NCBI GenBank assembly: GCA_903882935.1
Contig: CAIRZB010000100.1
Location: 124,001-188,000, forward strand
Direction: 5' to 3'
Length of the DNA: 64,000 bases
From: an uncultured Parafilimonas sp.
Lineage (GTDB): Bacteria; Bacteroidota; Bacteroidia; Chitinophagales; Chitinophagaceae
In this document: piece after piece, positions 62,251 through 64,000 of the stretch
Layout of the letters: every line of letters starts with the position of its first letter
Numbering within the stretch: position 1 is the first letter of the stretch
Notes under the pieces: model-generated
What the model was told of the DNA's origin: nothing
Seen by the model: only the letters and a program-made list of their open reading frames with translations
The model's database searches: none
Program-made: the position numbers and the translations under genes

Positions 62251-62958
62251 ATGAAACAAGTGCAGTTCAGCGACCTTGGGCTGAAACCATATAAAGACGC
62301 GTGGGAGTACCAAGAGATGTTACTACAAGAAAATGTTGCCCTAAAAGGGGCGGCCAGAGCGGTTGGGGAGTACGATGTGCGAACCCTGCCGACCATTGAC
62401 CGGCTGCTGTTTACGGAGCATGAGCCGGTGTACACCTTGGGCAAAAGCGGCAAAGAAGCCCACGTGCTGTTGGATGGGCAGCAACTGGCGCAAAAAGGCA
62501 TCAGCTACTTTCATATAAACCGCGGGGGCGATATTACCTTTCACGGGCCTGGGCAAATTGTGGGCTACCCCATACTAGATCTGGAGCATTTTAAAACCGA
62601 CTTGGGCTGGTACCTGCGCAGCTTGGAAGAAGTAATAATACTAACCCTTGCCGAGTACGGCCTGCAAGCCGAAAGAAGCCCTGGTGAAACAGGGGTATGG
62701 CTAGATGCATCCGTTAAAGGCAGGGAGCGTAAAATATGCGCCATGGGCATACGGTGCAGCCGCTGGGTTACCATGCACGGCTTTGCGCTGAATGTAAACA
62801 CCAACCTAAACTACTTTAACTTCATCATACCATGCGGCATACTGGGCAAACAAGTAACATCGCTTGAAAAAGAGCTGGGCCGCCCAGTACCCATGGACGA
62901 AGTAAAACAGCACCTTAAAACCAATTTTGAAAACGTGTTTGGCGTGCAATTAGTTTAG
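62251..62958 (+). CDS. lipB: Octanoyltransferase (lipoyl synthesis)
   Basis: Transfers octanoyl from acyl carrier protein to lipoyl domains. 235 residues, normal length. Motifs: FTEHEPVYTLGKSGKEAHVL, NRGGDITFHGPGQIVGYPIL, the catalytic Lys in RKICAMGIRCSRWVTMHGFA and the catalytic Cys in FNFIIPCGI. Stands alone; lipA is not in the window. Confidence 0.95.
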   Translation: MKQVQFSDLGLKPYKDAWEYQEMLLQENVALKGAARAVGEYDVRTLPTIDRLLFTEHEPVYTLGKSGKEAHVLLDGQQLAQKGISYFHINRGGDITFHGPGQIVGYPILDLEHFKTDLGWYLRSLEEVIILTLAEYGLQAERSPGETGVWLDASVKGRERKICAMGIRCSRWVTMHGFALNVNTNLNYFNFIIPCGILGKQVTSLEKELGRPVPMDEVKQHLKTNFENVFGVQLV

Positions 62959-63103
62959 CCGAAACATAATGCACTGCCTACCGGTATAAAGGGCTGCCAA
63001 AGCCTACACTAAGCGGCATTACTGGTGCAAATGCCCCGCTCAACACAGCCAATTGTTTGGCAGACTGGTTAAGGACACGCAAAAAGATTTCGACCTACAA
63101 CAA

Positions 63104-63145
63104 ATTCGGCCCCCTGTTTTAAGCAGGGGGCCGAATAGCTTTTTA
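63104..63145. terminator. Terminator shared by lipB and glnN
   Basis: 13-bp perfect stem (63104-63116 and 63124-63136, ATTCGGCCCCCTG and its complement) with a 7-base loop, then AGCTTTTT on the plus strand. It lies between the convergent lipB and glnN genes, 28 bases past the glnN stop. Confidence 0.85.
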
Positions 63146-63164
63146 GCACTATTATTAGCTGGTG

Positions 63165-64000
63165 CTACCTTAAAAACAACATCTCCCTGTATTTGGGCAA
63201 TGTCCATTCTTCGTCACTCACCAGTTGTTCCAATTTATCAACATGATAGCGTATCTCCTCAAAAAACTTAGCCTTAACCTGGCTTTCGTAGGCAATAGCT
63301 TTGGTGCGGCTATCGGTAATATTATTTACTATTTTGCGCGCCTCAACCAGCTCGTGTACCTGTTTGTATACCACCTGTAAGTGGTTTGAAATAGCTTTTA
63401 CAATTTCCAACTGGCTTTCGTAGGCTGTTTCTGGCAATCCAACACCTTTTAACCCATTAATGTTATCCAAAAGCCTGTTTTGGTATTTAACGGCTGCGGG
63501 TATAATATGGTTTATGGCTAAATCGCCCATTATACGGGCTTCAATCTGTACTTTTTTAATATAGTTTTCCAGCTCAATCTCATGGCGGGCTTCCAGCTCT
63601 GCCTGGTTATAAACATTGTTGTTTTCAAACAATGCCCTGGCTTTGTCTGTCTGTAGTGCATCCAGTGCCAGTGGCGTAGTAGGCACGTTGCCCAACCCAC
63701 GGCGTTCGGCCTCGTGGTGCCATTCGTCGCTATAACCGTCGCCTTCAAAAAGCACTTTCTTGCTCTCCACTATGTAGCGTTGTATCACGTGCATAATGGC
63801 TATTTCTTTTTTGTCGCCTTTCTCCATCAGCGAGTCAACGTCTTTCTTAAAGCCGCGTAACGTTTCTGCCAGTATGGTGTTAAGGGCTATCATAGCGTTG
63901 GCACAGTTGGCGTAGCTGCCTACTGCCCTAAACTCAAACTTATTTCCGGTAAACGCAAAAGGCGATGTTCGGTTGCGGTCAGTATTATCTAACAGCAGTT
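63165..64000 (-). CDS. glnN: Glutamine synthetase type III (5' partial)
   Basis: C-terminal part of a type III glutamine synthetase, which makes glutamine from glutamate and ammonia in many Bacteroidota. The frame is open to the window edge (first visible residues LLLDNTDRNRTSPFAFTGNK then FEFRAVGS), the conserved glutamate/ATP-site region of the family. It continues as the type-III-specific C-terminal helical extension: SDEWHHEAERRGLGNVPTTP, then a long helical tail with ETAYESQLEIVK and DSRTKAIAYESQVKAK. About 278 of roughly 720-730 residues are inside the window. Confidence 0.95.
   Translation of the reverse strand, partial: LLLDNTDRNRTSPFAFTGNKFEFRAVGSYANCANAMIALNTILAETLRGFKKDVDSLMEKGDKKEIAIMHVIQRYIVESKKVLFEGDGYSDEWHHEAERRGLGNVPTTPLALDALQTDKARALFENNNVYNQAELEARHEIELENYIKKVQIEARIMGDLAINHIIPAAVKYQNRLLDNINGLKGVGLPETAYESQLEIVKAISNHLQVVYKQVHELVEARKIVNNITDSRTKAIAYESQVKAKFFEEIRYHVDKLEQLVSDEEWTLPKYREMLFLR

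Noticed and set aside
1-64000. Prophage, insertion sequence, integron or conjugative element
   Set aside because: No transposase, integrase, relaxase, phage structural gene or tRNA attachment site was found anywhere in the window.

Overview
The window reads as chromosome of a Bacteroidota bacterium, most likely family Chitinophagaceae. Evidence for this: a SusC/SusD outer-membrane pair, a type IX secretion (Por) C-terminal sorting domain, a type III glutamine synthetase, DUF1080 and Tat-exported sugar isomerase-like proteins, a weak or absent Shine-Dalgarno signal at most starts, and a few -7 boxes of the TAnnTTTG type. No tRNA, rRNA, CRISPR array, transposase or phage gene was found. Both window ends cut a gene: a dihydrodipicolinate-synthase-family lyase on the left and glnN on the right.

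Layout. 1-7.1 kb: end of a DapA/NanA-type lyase, susC/susD-like genes and a DUF1080 protein. 7.3-14 kb: nucleoid-associated protein, a 5'-truncated flavin-nucleotide-binding protein remnant, a duplicated pentapeptide-repeat protein, a secreted clan GH-A glycosidase, a MarR regulator and a DUF3108 protein. 14-28.6 kb: mostly housekeeping genes (fusA, folA, thyA, proline dehydrogenase, inositol oxygenase, mlaF-like, sucD) with some AT-rich hypothetical genes, including a lone PD-(D/E)XK nuclease-like protein. 28.8-43.5 kb: a DUF58/transglutaminase/MoxR operon, a VWA protein, hpt, a LysM glucosaminidase, methyltransferases, a sodium symporter and a DUF1275 protein. 43.5-61.8 kb: the most unusual part, described next. 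62.2-64 kb: lipB and glnN.

The 44-62 kb region looks like one divergently transcribed sugar-oxidation locus. The left arm (minus strand) encodes a Gfo/Idh/MocA oxidoreductase, a cytoplasmic TIM-barrel isomerase, a lipoprotein cytochrome c and a DUF1080 (3-keto-disaccharide hydrolase family) protein. The right arm (plus strand) encodes an MFS transporter, a Tat-exported TIM-barrel protein, five consecutive GMC flavoprotein dehydrogenases, one Tat/lipoprotein gluconate-2-dehydrogenase-subunit-3-like protein and a second Tat-exported TIM-barrel protein. All five GMC proteins carry a C-x5-C-x3-C motif at the position known to hold a 3Fe-4S cluster in bacterial FAD-glucose dehydrogenase, and none has its own export signal. 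The working model is a family of alternative catalytic subunits served by one exporting partner subunit and one cytochrome. They would make 3-keto sugars or glycosides in the periplasm, to be processed by DUF1080, isomerase-like and Gfo/Idh proteins. This is inference from gene content.

Two families of short repeats recur between genes. One is degenerate tandem heptamers (one array has period 8) that end within a few bases of stop or start codons (folA, thyA, fusA, moxR-like gene, third and fourth GMC genes). The other is a G-run/C-run palindrome beside the GMC genes. Near-identical inverted heptamer blocks bracket exactly the third and fourth GMC genes, which form a different subfamily from the other three. 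A hidden aldo/keto reductase relic with in-frame stops lies at 43640-43834.
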